Translations under genes and position numbers: made by a program
Shown: positions 36,026 to 47,366 of the stretch, piece after piece
Position numbering within the stretch: the stretch's first letter is position 1
Layout: the number at the start of each line of letters is the position of its first letter
NCBI RefSeq assembly: GCF_008831285.2
Contig: NC_045142.1
Location: forward strand, 8,656,713-8,720,712
DNA: 64,000 nucleotides
Source: Nymphaea colorata
Lineage: Eukaryota; Streptophyta; Magnoliopsida; Nymphaeales; Nymphaeaceae
Direction of reading: 5' to 3'
Notes under the pieces: model-generated
Told to the model about the DNA's origin: nothing
The model's input: only the letters and a program-made list of their open reading frames with translations
Database searches by the model: none

Positions 36026-36201
36026 TAAATTTATTTGCTTCATCAAAGAGATTTTCATTTAGCTTACAATGTATAGAATGGCTGATTGCTTCTTGAACTC
36101 GCGCAAAATTGATTATGACAGAAACAACTACGACACATGTTAGTTAAATATATATCCCTTTTGGGATTAGTGGAAAGTTCTCTTCCTTGCCAGTCTAATG
36201 A

Positions 36202-36467
36202 AAATCTTAACATTAAGCACCAATCAAGCGTAAGGAGAAGTAGCACATTAGTTAAATATTTATCAGATGATTCTCTCTTTGTTGTTCTGTTTTTTTATTT
36301 TTTTTTTGCATGTTATTCTTATGTCATTGGCACTTGGGCTGAACATATGCCTGATGTGGTGGTTGATCAAAATGCTAGCTCCACTTGGGCTGAACATATG
36401 TATGGTGTGGTGGTTGATCAAAATGCTAGCTCTCCTTATGCTTGATTGGTGCTTAATGTTAAGATTT
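36202..36467. repeat. Inverted repeat enclosing a 51-bp tandem duplication
   Basis: Left arm 36202-36237 (aaatcttaacattaagcacc...) is the reverse complement of 36432-36467 with one mismatch over about 36 bases. Between them, 36331-36381 is repeated as 36382-36432 with four or five differences (cacttgggctgaacatatg...). The structure lies between the H3 pseudogene and the hAT relic. Confidence 0.75.
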
Positions 36468-37133
36468 GTTTTCCTGATACTATCTCAGTTTGGTGGTAAA
36501 TGTCGCATTAGTTCTGTTGGTTATATGACGGTTCAATGGTCAAGCTCTTCCATCTAATTTTATGGCAGATGTTTGACATTTATTTTGTAACTTATTTATT
36601 AAAAATCTACCCAAGCTACATGCTTTGTTCTACATGCTTGGAACGTTAACTAACTTAAATTATTGAGTTCACCTGATATATTGATCATGCATTATGTAAT
36701 GTGCAGTTTCCTATTTTTCAAAGAAAATGATTCAAAAGAACAGAGAATAATGAGTGTGATTTCTAAAGTCTTGTGTATGAATATTGAATACTTCTACTGT
36801 TCTACATGAAGTTCAAATGGTCAGAACGAGAGCTTATCAATGCATTGATAATAGTAAAATATTGAATACTCCTACTGAATATTGAATTCTTTTTTGTTTG
36901 AATACTCAAATGCACGTTCTAAAAGTTATAAATTGCTGGAATCTGACATTATCAATCCCTTATAAAATTCTCTCACTTGTTTACCTCTTGTCATTTATTC
37001 AATCTGAATGTCACTTAAATTTTTGCAATTATTGTTCCATATCCACAAATAGTTTTAAAATTAAAGTTCATCGTTCGATGTTCTACCTGTGCAATAGTGC
37101 AAGAGCTGGTCAACACTAGATAAACCATAAAAG

Positions 37134-37562
37134 ATGCCAAACAGAAGAAAAGGAAAAGAAGTTGTTTCAGATTCTCTTGCAATATGTTCTTCATCTAGTG
37201 TGAATGTAGATAAAGGTGACGTTTCAAAGTCTTCTACACTACCTGGTGAAGAATATGCATCTGAAGAACAACTACTATGGAAAGAAATGAAAGCAATCAC
37301 TAATGATGTAGGCAGTGACGGTGGAAATGTGCATTTTGTATGCAAATATTGTCAAAGTACATTTGTAGGATCTTACAAAAGAATTAAGGCACATTTGTTG
37401 AAGTTGTCAGGTCATGAAATTCGAGGATGTAAAAGTGTTTCTACAGAAAAAGCTCGAGAGTTCAAGAGATTGCAAGATTGTGTTGATGCAATCCACAACA
37501 AGAAGAAAACAAGCATTATTGTGACAAATCCTAAGAGTTCTGATAGAAAAGAAAGACTATAG
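37134..37562 (+). pseudogene. hAT transposase, BED zinc-finger part
   Basis: Frame of 142 residues starting at an ATG. The DNA-binding BED finger is FVCKYCQSTFVGSYKRIKAH...GHEIRGC (about residues 67-99), with the CxxC pair and the downstream His/Cys ligands. The N-terminal 60 residues are Ser- and Glu-rich and of low complexity. The frame ends at TAG where the homologous protein would continue. Confidence 0.8.
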
Positions 37563-38184
37563 AGACATGTTTTGATTCTTGCAGAAGGGCAAAAATAGAT
37601 AAAGTGATTGTTAAGTTTTTCTATTCTAGCTGCATTCCTTTCAATGTAGCTAGAAATCCATATTGGAAGAAGGCTTGTACTAGGCTTACAAATAGCAAAT
37701 TATCAGGATATATACCTCCCTGTTCAGAAAAGTTGCGCACATCACTTCTTCAGAATGAAAAAACGAAGTTGAGCAAAGTTTAAAAAGAAAAAAGTTTAAA
37801 TGAAATACGACTAGGGTATCAATTGTTTCTGATGGGTGGATAGATATTCAAAGACGTCCACTAATTAATTTCATTGTCATTGCACTTGATGAACCAATAT
37901 TTTTTAAGACAGTTGATGCATCTGGAGAATATAAAGATGCTGGATATTTAAAACAATTATTTGAAAAAGCCACCAAAGAGGTTAGTCCTGATAAAGTGGT
38001 GCAGCTCATTACAGACAATGCTGTTGTATGCAAAAGTGCTGGACTTAGTTTGAGGTATGATTTTCTACATATTTTTTGGACTCCATGTGTTGTGCATACT
38101 TTGAATTTAGCACTGAAGGACATATTCAATCATCCAAATGAAGATGTAGATCCCAAGGAACATGAGCTATTCTCATGGATTTAA
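37563..38184 (+). pseudogene. hAT transposase, DUF659 / catalytic N-part
   Basis: In shifting frames it reads IPFNVARNPYWKKACTRL, YIPPCSEKLRTSLLQNEK, VSIVSDGW, RRPLINFIVIALDEPIFFKT and VVQLITDNAVVCKSAGL, then FWTPCVVHTLNLALKDIF. This is the DUF659 block followed by the CAxHxLNL-type block of hAT transposases. SDGW and ITDNA carry acidic residues of the RNase H-like fold. A frameshift near 37780 separates the pieces, and the block ends at a TAA. Confidence 0.78.
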
Positions 38185-38908
38185 GAGATTGAAAAAGATA
38201 CAAGAAATATTAGAAATTTCATCGTTAATCACCAACAAGCATTGTTTCTTTTTAGTAATTATTCTGATTTGAGATTCTTAAAGGTTGTAGAGACACAATT
38301 TACTTCAATAATTGTCATGTTGAAAATAATTCAAAAAGTGCGAGATGCACTTATTCAAATGATGTTTAGTAGAGAGTGGAGCTTTTATCGGGTTGAAGAT
38401 GAGGCTAAAACTAAGTATTAAAAACCTTATTGTTGAAGACAAATGGTGGGATAAAATTACATATTTTTTGGATTTCACAGAGCCAATTTGGTGCATGTTG
38501 AGAGCTGTTGATAAAGATGAACCTATGCTTCGTAAAGTTTATGTAGTGCGGGAAGATATGATTGAACAAATTCAACGTATAGTTTTTAAGAAAAAAAAAA
38601 GACATTGTACTTGATAATTCAGAGTTCTTTGATCGCATAAGTACAATATTAGTTGAAAGATGAGATAAAAGTAATACTCTCTTGCATTGCATGGCATATT
38701 CTTTAAATCCCAAATATTACACTAAAAAATGGATTGAAGGAGCTCCTGAACGTGTTACTCCAAATCTAGATAATGAGTTAAACACTCAAAGAATGTCATA
38801 TATGGACAGACTTTTGACAGATTCTTATATCAGAAGACAAACAATTTGTGAATATAACAAGTTTTTTTAGGAAATTTTAGTTCATAAAGCATAGCAGCAG
38901 CAAGAGAA

Positions 38909-39150
38909 GATGATGACATGAGTCCTTTTGATTGGTGGGCGTCCTATGGATCAGAAATGTCCGTGCTTCATAAACTTGCTTTGAGGTTACTATCACAACC
39001 TGTTATATCATCGTGTTGTGAAAGAAATTGAAGCATGTATGGTCATATACACAATATTAAAAGGAATAAGCTCACTAGCCAACGTGCATATGACTTGGTT
39101 TATGTGCATTTTAATTTGCATCTTATTTCAAGAAAAGAAAAAGAATACAG
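38909..39150 (+). pseudogene. hAT transposase, C-terminal dimerisation domain
   Basis: Reads SPFDWWASYGSEMSVLHKLA, LRLLSQPVISSCCERN, a stop in place of the usual W/F, SMYGHIHNIKRNKLTSQRAY, DLVYVHFNLHLISRK. The pattern WW..yG.....L..lA..lLSqp.SSs.cERNwS....ih...RN.L...ra.dLVyvh.N is the hAT family signature. Confidence 0.85.
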
Positions 39151-39461
39151 GTATTTCTTTATTATGTTGTTTTGTTTTGCTCAACTTCTTATGTTGTCTT
39201 ATATTTTTATGGTCAATATTTTTTATTGTTTAACTTTCATCTTTAATAAAATGCAGTTGTGGATCATCTCAATATTAGGATGTAAATCCAGATGAATTTG
39301 ATTTCGATGAAGGACACAATTTATATACTGCTAACATGGATTTTTCTGATCCTGTTATTCCTTATGAGGCGTTCGATGATGATGATATCGTTGAAAGCAT
39401 TGAAGAAAATCAAGATATTGGTGAAAGTGGAAGTGGGAAGCAACTCCGATTGATGATGTAA

Positions 39462-41181
39462 TCTGTATTGATGTATGAACTATGAAGTATGACTGTATGA
39501 ACTGTGATTTTGTGAACTCAAAACTAAAGTATATTTCTTGTTGAATGTTGAACTGATTATTGATAATAATATCATGATTAGCAAATTGCAATTTTGATCT
39601 TGTTATTTAAAAATTTTGTGGTTTATGACAATTTTTTGGTAACTTTGTCTCTCGTGCTCATTGCAATGGGGTTTGAATTTAACCTTGAGGTTATAAAAGG
39701 ACTCTGACCAACCTGGGGGTGGGAGAAGCAATAGAGGTGAAATAATCTCTATGAACTAACACGGGTGTCATTGAGGTTAATGTCTCATGCAGGTGTCTGA
39801 AAAATATTCTGCTAACCAAGTAGTCATTTAAAAGTTATCATAACTGGGTAGTTATAAATTGATTAGAAGTCTTCTGAATTTTTAGGTAAAATACAGATTC
39901 CAGCTAATTAACCTGGCATATATATACCGGACAATAAATTCAAGAGTTGAGCAGAAACTAATGTGCTAGCGGAAAGAACTTAAAAACATTTTAGTGCATT
40001 ATATGTGGGGTCGATCTCCAAATGGGCTAATCTAAGTCGCATGGGTACTTTAATAAAGTCCTCTTTTTTTTTAGGGGCATGCCAAAAAGTCCAACCTTTA
40101 AATTTGGGTGAAGCCAAACTGAACCCAATCCAAACAATACAAGATTCAACTAAAAATTTTCATTATTTTTTTCAATGTATTTTTTTTTTCAATTAGCTGG
40201 AATGAGGCCATCGCCCGGGAGCCACCCACCCCTGTGCACGGGGGTACTTTTTGGATCAAAACAAATTCAAATTACTCACTTTTACTTAGCTTGTTTGTAG
40301 CTCAGTTTTCATTTTTTTTGTGAGTTATTGATTATTAACATGTAGTATTTGTATTTATATTATATTTATTTAAATGTTGTTTTAATTTTGAATTTTTAGA
40401 GATATTTTACATATACGCACACACAATATGTATACACACACATAAAACATATATATTTCTAAAATTACCATCTCCAAACTGGTACCTGAACCCATACCCG
40501 CACCCGTGTGCCTTAAGAGACTAATGCAATCACAAACTGTCATTACTAAGTGTCATTTCCACCACCAAACAAATGTTTCCGGAGATATGTACGTCACCTG
40601 TAATATCAACGGCAGCTCCGGAATTTAACGGAAAAATTTTGCGGCCCCAGCTAAAAAAGTCTTTGCATTCCCGAAATTGAAATAAGGGATATTCTTGGCA
40701 ACCTGGCTTTGTGAAAGAGCAACCGTTTTCAGTTTCATGCAGAAAAAAGGCAAAGTAATTTTAATGACTGCTTTGTAGCAGGGTGACTGCTAATTTGAAT
40801 GAAAAGGTTATAGAGCTGGTGCATGATATGCACAATTTGATGCCATATAATACTTTGATATTTTATGAAAATGAAGCGCACATTTAACATAGGTAAATTG
40901 TCGGATCATTACAGATACAGCAGAAATGGCTCGATACTCTCTTTTCAAATTATGAGGATTGAAAAATGAATATGAAAATCCACGTTTTTCATATTTTTTC
41001 TGGAGATTGATGACATTCCTCGTAAATGGCACAGTAAACACCAGCCCAAGTTCAGTTCTAGAAGATACTGCAAATGTTGTCTCGCCATCTTATGATGAAC
41101 TGTGCATCAATGAGGATTGGAATGCAGAATTCCAGTGGTGTGAGTGCCATGCAGAATCATATTGGCACCCTTGATGACGTG
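39462..41181. other. Spacer downstream of the hAT relic, no gene recognised
   Basis: Contains a GC-rich patch at 40190-40250 and a 'cccgcacccgtgtgcct' stretch at 40496-40512 that may be sub-terminal hAT sequence. Nothing coding is recognised until the last exon of the Psb27-like gene. Confidence 0.45.
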
Positions 41182-43839
41182 CTATAGAAATGCTTCTGCC
41201 TTGTTCAGCTCATCAAGTATCTGGTGCTTTATCTCTTCAGGTAGTGTAGCAAATGGGCCTGCTTTAGAGTAAAAAGTGGCGAGGGATCTAATTGCTTTCT
41301 CGAGAGCTACATATGATTCCTGCTAATCGAATGGGGTCAAAATAGAAAATGAGAAACTCTCACAAAGAGACCAAATGCATACACATGTATATCCTTGAAT
41401 GAGAATTGGAAACTTATCCATTTGTTAGCATATTATGACAACATAAGAATTACTAGCAGATAAACATGGGAGAACTGTGCATGATTATATAGGGGAATGG
41501 GAGTAGCAGAATTGCAAAAAAATTGTGCCTTCAAAAGCAACAGTACCGTTACTATCCAGTGATGGACCAACGAAACTGAAGGAAGAAAGACAAGCATTTC
41601 AGAAAGAGAAAGAAGTGAAATATCTGGCAGTTCACTAGCTCTTTTGTGATATTGGTCACTCGATCGAGCTGCTCATGAAGAACTATTTTCCCATGCTAGA
41701 AAGAAAAGGATACTGACTATAAATCTTTTTTACAGCCTTGAGCAATAATTTCGAGAACTCCAGATAACTAGAGCTGCATTCTGTATGACTCAATTGTTTT
41801 ACTCTGCAGCAAGGAGATTACAAGAAAGAAGAGAAATGAGAAAAGATGAGAAAGAACAACAAGAAATCACCATACATAGATAATACAAAGACACCAACAG
41901 TTTACAACATTTTTCATTGCAAGAAAAAGGCTAGTCTTGCCACTGTCAAAACTATCTTCTTGGGTTTTTATCAGATTTTTCTCGGGGTTTCAGCAAAAGT
42001 TGCATTTTTCTGCATAAAATCTCAAAAAATTCAAAAATAACATATAGCCAAGTAACAGGAAAGCCTACTAATTTTCTTACTCCTGTTTTTCTTACAAATA
42101 CATTGACAAACATTCAAAATGGATCTTAAAGTGTTTAAAAGAAGCAACAAAAATGAAAAAAGAAGAAGCTAAAAATACATAAGAAATGTTCTTTTCAAAG
42201 GGGAAAACATCACATTGTTTTCAGTATTTTCAAAATATTGAAGATATTTTTGTTCTTTTCTTTGCCTTCACAGTTCTTGAAAATACAACGATAACTGCAG
42301 GAATGGTTTTACAGTATCATCTATCTAGTAACTTCTGTGAAAATTCACAATACCATTTTAAAACTCCATCATACTGGAGATGTTACCTGTCTCAAGAAAC
42401 GAGGATATCAATGGAACTAATCCTCATTAGTTAATGGAAAAAAGTGACGATCTTATAGGTCATATTGCAGATCAGAATTTCATGGTCGTCCTTCCCTTCA
42501 TGGTGTTCAGCGTCCTGTAATGTCTTGATGAAAGGGAATACATGTTGTAGGAGAACAAATATTCTAGATTTTGTGTTTTCATTCCTAAGCTAACCAGTTG
42601 AAGTACACACAAGCTACAAACTTTTTCCGTGTTCAACCCAGAAACATTTCATCAGAGAATTGAAAACATGATAATGCCAAAACATAGCAATCGCTTGACA
42701 GATAGAAGGTATAACCATTCATTTTGAAGCTTCACCAGTATACCATTACAAGGATATGTAAGAGCCCAAACAAGTTGAACTTGCTCTATGAAAAGTTCAC
42801 CGGATATATGAAAACTTAATAATACCATGATCAGCATTAACTTGCAGCTAGACAGGTATTATCCTCAGTTTCCAAGTTTTTCTGCAGTGGAAACAACAAG
42901 GGAGAAAGAAAGAGAAGAGACTTGCAGAGAGTTGCACATCATCAAAATGGTCACCTCCTTAATCTGACATAGGTTCCAACCTCTTCCCAATTTAAACTAA
43001 GAACTCAGATGACCTAGTTACTTTGGTCTCTTCTAGTAATTTGGCAAGATTATCGAAACTCACATTTATTATATTGACTCAGCCATGACATCAGTATATG
43101 CTTCTTTTTACATCAATTATAAAATTTGACTTGTCTTATACATGGTGAGTCCTAAATAATTGCTGTGATTACTACATAAATTGACCTAGCAGAAACCTCA
43201 TCCACCAGTAACATGATCAATAAAAGGGCAGTATTGACGGACTCAACATGAATTACTTCAAAGTTCAAAGTCTTTACTTACTGCAAGAATCTTATGCTTA
43301 GATTGGCAAAAGCAAGAATGTACGATTAAAACTAGATATGAAAATAGCCTTCGAAGAGGAAAATACTGAAGAAATCAAACTCAACCACAAACACCATATC
43401 AACTCAGAAAAAGCAAAAGATAAAGTACCTCCTTAGCAACTGATTCCTTTCCTTGCCATCCACCCAAGTACTCACGAATTGATTCTTTTGCAGCATCTGC
43501 AGATTTTCTGAACTTGGCCATGTCTGTTGACTCTTCCTTCAGTGACTCCCGAAGGGTTTTCACAACTTCCCGTGCACTCTTCAGATAACTCTTTGGTAAA
43601 ATTTTCCCCGATTTAGTCGTCTCATTTGGATCAAGGAATGATGTGATGGTCTCAAAAATGCCATTATTGTCACCATCATTTGACTCCTGCTCCTCTGCCA
43701 AAACTCCTAACGCTGTCAGCCCAGATGTCGCCAGAATAGAACCACTCAGCAGAAAAAGCCGTCGATGGCTAAAGCACGAATAAGGTAGAGAAGGTTGCAG
43801 ACGCCATTGCAATACCTCTACTCTGTTAGAATGGAGCAT
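41182..43839 (-). CDS. PSB27-2: Psb27-H2-like photosystem II assembly protein (LPA19 type), two exons seen
   Basis: Nuclear gene for a thylakoid-lumen factor; the Arabidopsis homologue assists C-terminal processing of the D1 precursor during photosystem II assembly. Exon A (43429-43839) gives SHRRLFLLSGSILATSGLTA, LGVLAEEQ (a lumen-type signal with Arg pair and hydrophobic core), then FLDPNETTKSGKILPKSYLK, SAREVVKTLRESLKEES, KFRKSADAAKESIREYLGGW and QGKESVAKE, ending at GAG|GTAC. The 2.1-kb intron ends in TTAGCAG. Exon B (41182-41319), too short to stand out by itself, reads ESYVALEKAIRSLATFYSKA, GPFATLPEEIKHQILDELNK, AEAFL and a stop; phase is kept across the junction. From the ATG at 43839 the product is 182 residues, slightly shorter than the about 199 of Arabidopsis. 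The real N-terminus may therefore come from an upstream exon spliced near 43822 (CTAACAG). Confidence 0.86.
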
Positions 43840-44587
43840 GGTTAAAAAGAGCACAGGAAGAGTTGTCACAACATGGTGCAAGGCGTATACAAACTATAAA
43901 GAGCGTGGCCCAATTTCATCCTATTGAAATCTTAACCACCTCTGACCAAGCATGAAGCGACAACTGCTTCACTTAAAATCAAAAGGACCAACTTCCATAT
44001 CAGTCAAAAGAATCTTCATTTCTTCGTAAGTTGTAACAATATAAAGTAGAGTAATACTTGAATGCTACCGTCTACTGGGAAATCCAAAACCATATTAACC
44101 AGTAAGAGTGATAAATTATCATCATAAAAGTATGAAACGTTTTAGGCAGCAGAAGCTATCACATGAAACTGAACATATTCTATAGAAATTATGCTGCATT
44201 TTCTCCAAGAAATATGCTGTATGTGCTTGTAACTGCAAACGTTCTCGTCAAGGTTTTTAAGACTTCTCCAAAGAATTGGCTGCTGGGTTAGAATTTTGAT
44301 GAGTTAAAAAACGTAAATAACATTAGAATGGTCAAGAAATAATAGGATTAACGGTTCTTTTTTCTTCTTAAAACATAAACAAATAGCTATGAAGGTCTTG
44401 AAAGCTAAAATAAGAAAGACAAACTAAGAATATATGCACTTAGATATTTCAAGCAAAAGTTGTTTCTAATGTCATGGTAATATGACAATCAAATTGCTAT
44501 TTAGATAGTGATGTTCTCGCGAAATCATATATTTTGCCATCATTGGCATCACAAACAACATAAAACCTAAGAAAGTGGGCATAGGAA

Positions 44588-44884
44588 CTAATAACCCAAT
44601 TCTTCTTCGTCGGCTTCGTCTGCTCCGCGTGCTGGCGCTCCGTTCCTGCAATTTTTGCATCCACGGCGCTCGCGCTTCATTAGGTTCCGCAGAGTTGTAT
44701 TGATCCCCCATTGCATCGCCAGGCGGGCCGTCCCCCGGGACTTCTCTGCAGCATTATCGCCGAAGAATGCCAAGATTGACCGACGAGAATTGCGCTTTCC
44801 TGCCGAGTAATGGAGAGTCGAGGAAAATGAGAGTGAATGTGAGTAGCGGAAGATGGAAGAAGAGAAGCCGATGGTGGACGCCAT
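44588..44884 (-). CDS. Putative transit-peptide exon, either exon 1 of the Psb27-like gene or a separate small gene
   Basis: The frame from the ATG at 44884 starts MASTIGFSSSIFRYSHSLSF, then SSTLHYSAGKRNSRRSILAF, FGDNAAE: Ser-rich, no acidic residues for 40 residues and an Arg pair, as in a chloroplast transit peptide. After FGDNAAE the frame becomes unconvincing and stops at 44588. The overlapping frame (VPGDGPPGDAMGDQYNSAEP, NEARAPWMQKLQERSAST, ending 44472 with a hydrophobic LLVPMPTFLGFMLFVMPMMA) looks more protein-like, so a one-base shift around 44750-44765 is possible. A TTAG|GTTTTATG donor-like site lies near 44555. The relation to the exons at 41182-43839 is not proven. Confidence 0.4.
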   Translation of the reverse strand: MASTIGFSSSIFRYSHSLSFSSTLHYSAGKRNSRRSILAFFGDNAAEKSRGTARLAMQWGINTTLRNLMKRERRGCKNCRNGAPARGADEADEEELGY

Positions 44885-45369
44885 TGTCAGCCTTGCTCAA
44901 ACACCCTAGATTACCGGAATCCCAGAGAGAGGGAGAGAGACAGACAGAGTGGAGAGAGGTTTATCCTCTTCTCATATCAAGCAGAAAGGCTAGATGTTGA
45001 CACGCGGAGATGAGACCGCGGACAAAGTTCACATTTCAGATGTATTTTTTCTTCCATGACAAGATTTTTCCCAGAGTTACAAAAACCGAGACGAATCGGT
45101 TTTACTCGAATCGAATCGATAGGTAAATCATTTTGATTTGGAACGCTAGATATTTTAAATTTTCTTTTCTATGTTGCCTTAGGAAATCTGTGAGAGTCTC
45201 CACTTAAGGCAAGGAAGAAAAATGTGACAGAAGAACAGACATGTGTGATACCTCGTCCTTTGGTAGGCCATGAAAACTAGAGTTTTTTTTTTTTCACTCC
45301 CTTGGAAAGCCGAAAAAATCGGCTATTGACATGGTTTTTCTAACTGATAAATTCTTTTTCATTTGGAAT
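44885..45369. other. 5' flank, no gene recognised
   Basis: Short GA-rich stretch (44925-44950) next to the putative start, as in many plant 5' UTRs, then AT-rich spacer. Confidence 0.4.
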
Positions 45370-45910
45370 CATTCTCTCTCTATATATATATATATAAATG
45401 GGAAATATATAACAAAATTTGGAGAGAAGACACCCCTGGACTCATAGATACAAAAACAATCCATAAAAATAAAAGCAAAAAGATGAAATATACAATACAA
45501 TGCACAGTGAGTAGAAATGTGTGAATAGAGAGGAAGGAAGGAGCGGCATAGTCACCTAGCCACAGACAGACCACGGCGCCTTAACCGAATGGCAAACTAG
45601 ACATCCCCTGCACAAGACGAGCCACATAATCTGACGAAGAGAATGTGTCCCTGAAGACCCTGTTGTTGTACTCCTCTCAAATGCGCCACCAAGCTGAAAT
45701 GAGCCACAACCTCCAAATACGACCCCAGTAAGTAGACAGGTGGGGGAAAAGACAAAAGAGGAACATAAGACGAATGGATGGTGGGTTTGGAAGACTATTA
45801 ACAAGGGAGTGCCAGGAAAAAGCTAAGACACTAAAGAAGAAAGGGCAAGAGGTAAAAAGAGGGACCCGATACTCAGCCGCGACAAGACAGAAAGAGAGAA
45901 GTTGGTACAA
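45370..45910 (-). pseudogene. LINE (L1-type) 3' end relic
   Basis: The minus strand reads YWGRIWRLWLISAWWRI, one stop, EEYNNRVFRDTFSSSDYVAR, LVQGMSSLPFG, then a stop. This matches the terminal segment of plant LINE ORF2 proteins (xxWxIWxERNNRxFxxxxxS). Upstream frames (45677-45910) hold Phe/Leu-rich sequence of the preceding part. After the stop about 170 bases of 3' UTR run to a TA/TC simple repeat at 45371-45397, the usual kind of LINE tail. Confidence 0.65.
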
Positions 45911-46247
45911 ACCAAAACACGTAGATCAGAAATAATTTAGTTGTTTAAAGTTTTTTTTTTCAATCTAACCTTATGGATATGATCTTAAGAATGGGTTGAT
46001 GCAAAATATATACCAAGTTGATCATTAATCATGTTTTTATAATAAGAAAAATTGAACGCCCCTCATGACATGATAATAAAAAAATAAATAGTTTCCATTA
46101 AAACAACTTAAATCAAAGCATGTTTTACATCACAATAGTCTTTATAAATATATTAAAATGTTTATATTGCATTTAAAGTAGTTTTTGAACAAAAAATCAA
46201 TGGGTGTGGCTTTTACATATATTACTTAAAAGACTATTAATCAACAT
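45911..46247. other. AT-rich spacer
   Basis: No feature recognised. Confidence 0.5.
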
Positions 46248-46249
46248 TA

Positions 46250-46734
<485 letters not shown>

Positions 46735-46736
46735 TA

Positions 46737-47326
46737 TCTTGTTTTACATTTTGTCTCGCTTGTATTGCCTTCTTTACATGCTCTCAAAATAAGAGTTGGC
46801 ACAACAAGTAGAGCATGTTTTAGTAGATGGCCAGTATCTTGAGTTCTCATGCAATCAATTCTCTAAATTGCAAAAAAGGGGCTGGGGCACCTATATCTAA
46901 GTTGAAGTGTAGCAGTGACATCACTTCGAGACAGCAAAAGTAAATGCTCGTGGAGGATTCATCTCTCAACCAGGCAGTAAAATAAAATACTTCTCTTGCT
47001 CTTTGTAAAAATGTTTTATACTTTGTCTTACTTTGGCTGTCTTAACTTTTCTTTAGTATTTTACCCAAGCTATATACAAATAGGGGAAAAGGTAGGAATG
47101 TTGCATCAAAATATACATTTTTTAAATTTTTATATATTGTAACCTAAAATTTTTAAGATTTATAAGTAAAATTTTCTTTTTCTAAAAACTTGAACAGGGC
47201 GCCATGGCCCCTGCCACCCCACTTGCCTCTGCCTGTATTAGATTTCTCTTTTCAGGTTTGTGCAGCATCATAATGCCATGAGGTGACCTGTTTAGTCACA
47301 CAATGCATCTCCAGTCATGATCAAAC

Positions 47327-47366
<40 letters not shown>

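Larger units (their letters stand above)
37134..39461 (+). mobile_element. Decayed autonomous-type hAT transposon, coding region
   Basis: Order along the + strand: BED zinc finger (37134-37562), DUF659 and the start of the catalytic region (37563-38184), unrecognisable middle with stops and frameshifts (38185-38900), hAT dimerisation domain (38909-39150), then an acidic tail ending at 39461. All three domains are in the right order and spacing for a plant hAT transposase of about 650-700 residues. Several frameshifts and stops make it inactive. Terminal inverted repeats and an 8-bp duplication were not identified, so the true element ends are unknown. Confidence 0.85.

Noticed and set aside
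35086..40517. hAT terminal repeats at 35086 and 40517 flanking both the H3 relic and the transposase
   Set aside because: Both ends contain CACCCGTGT-like motifs, but they do not align as inverted repeats and no 8-bp duplication was found.
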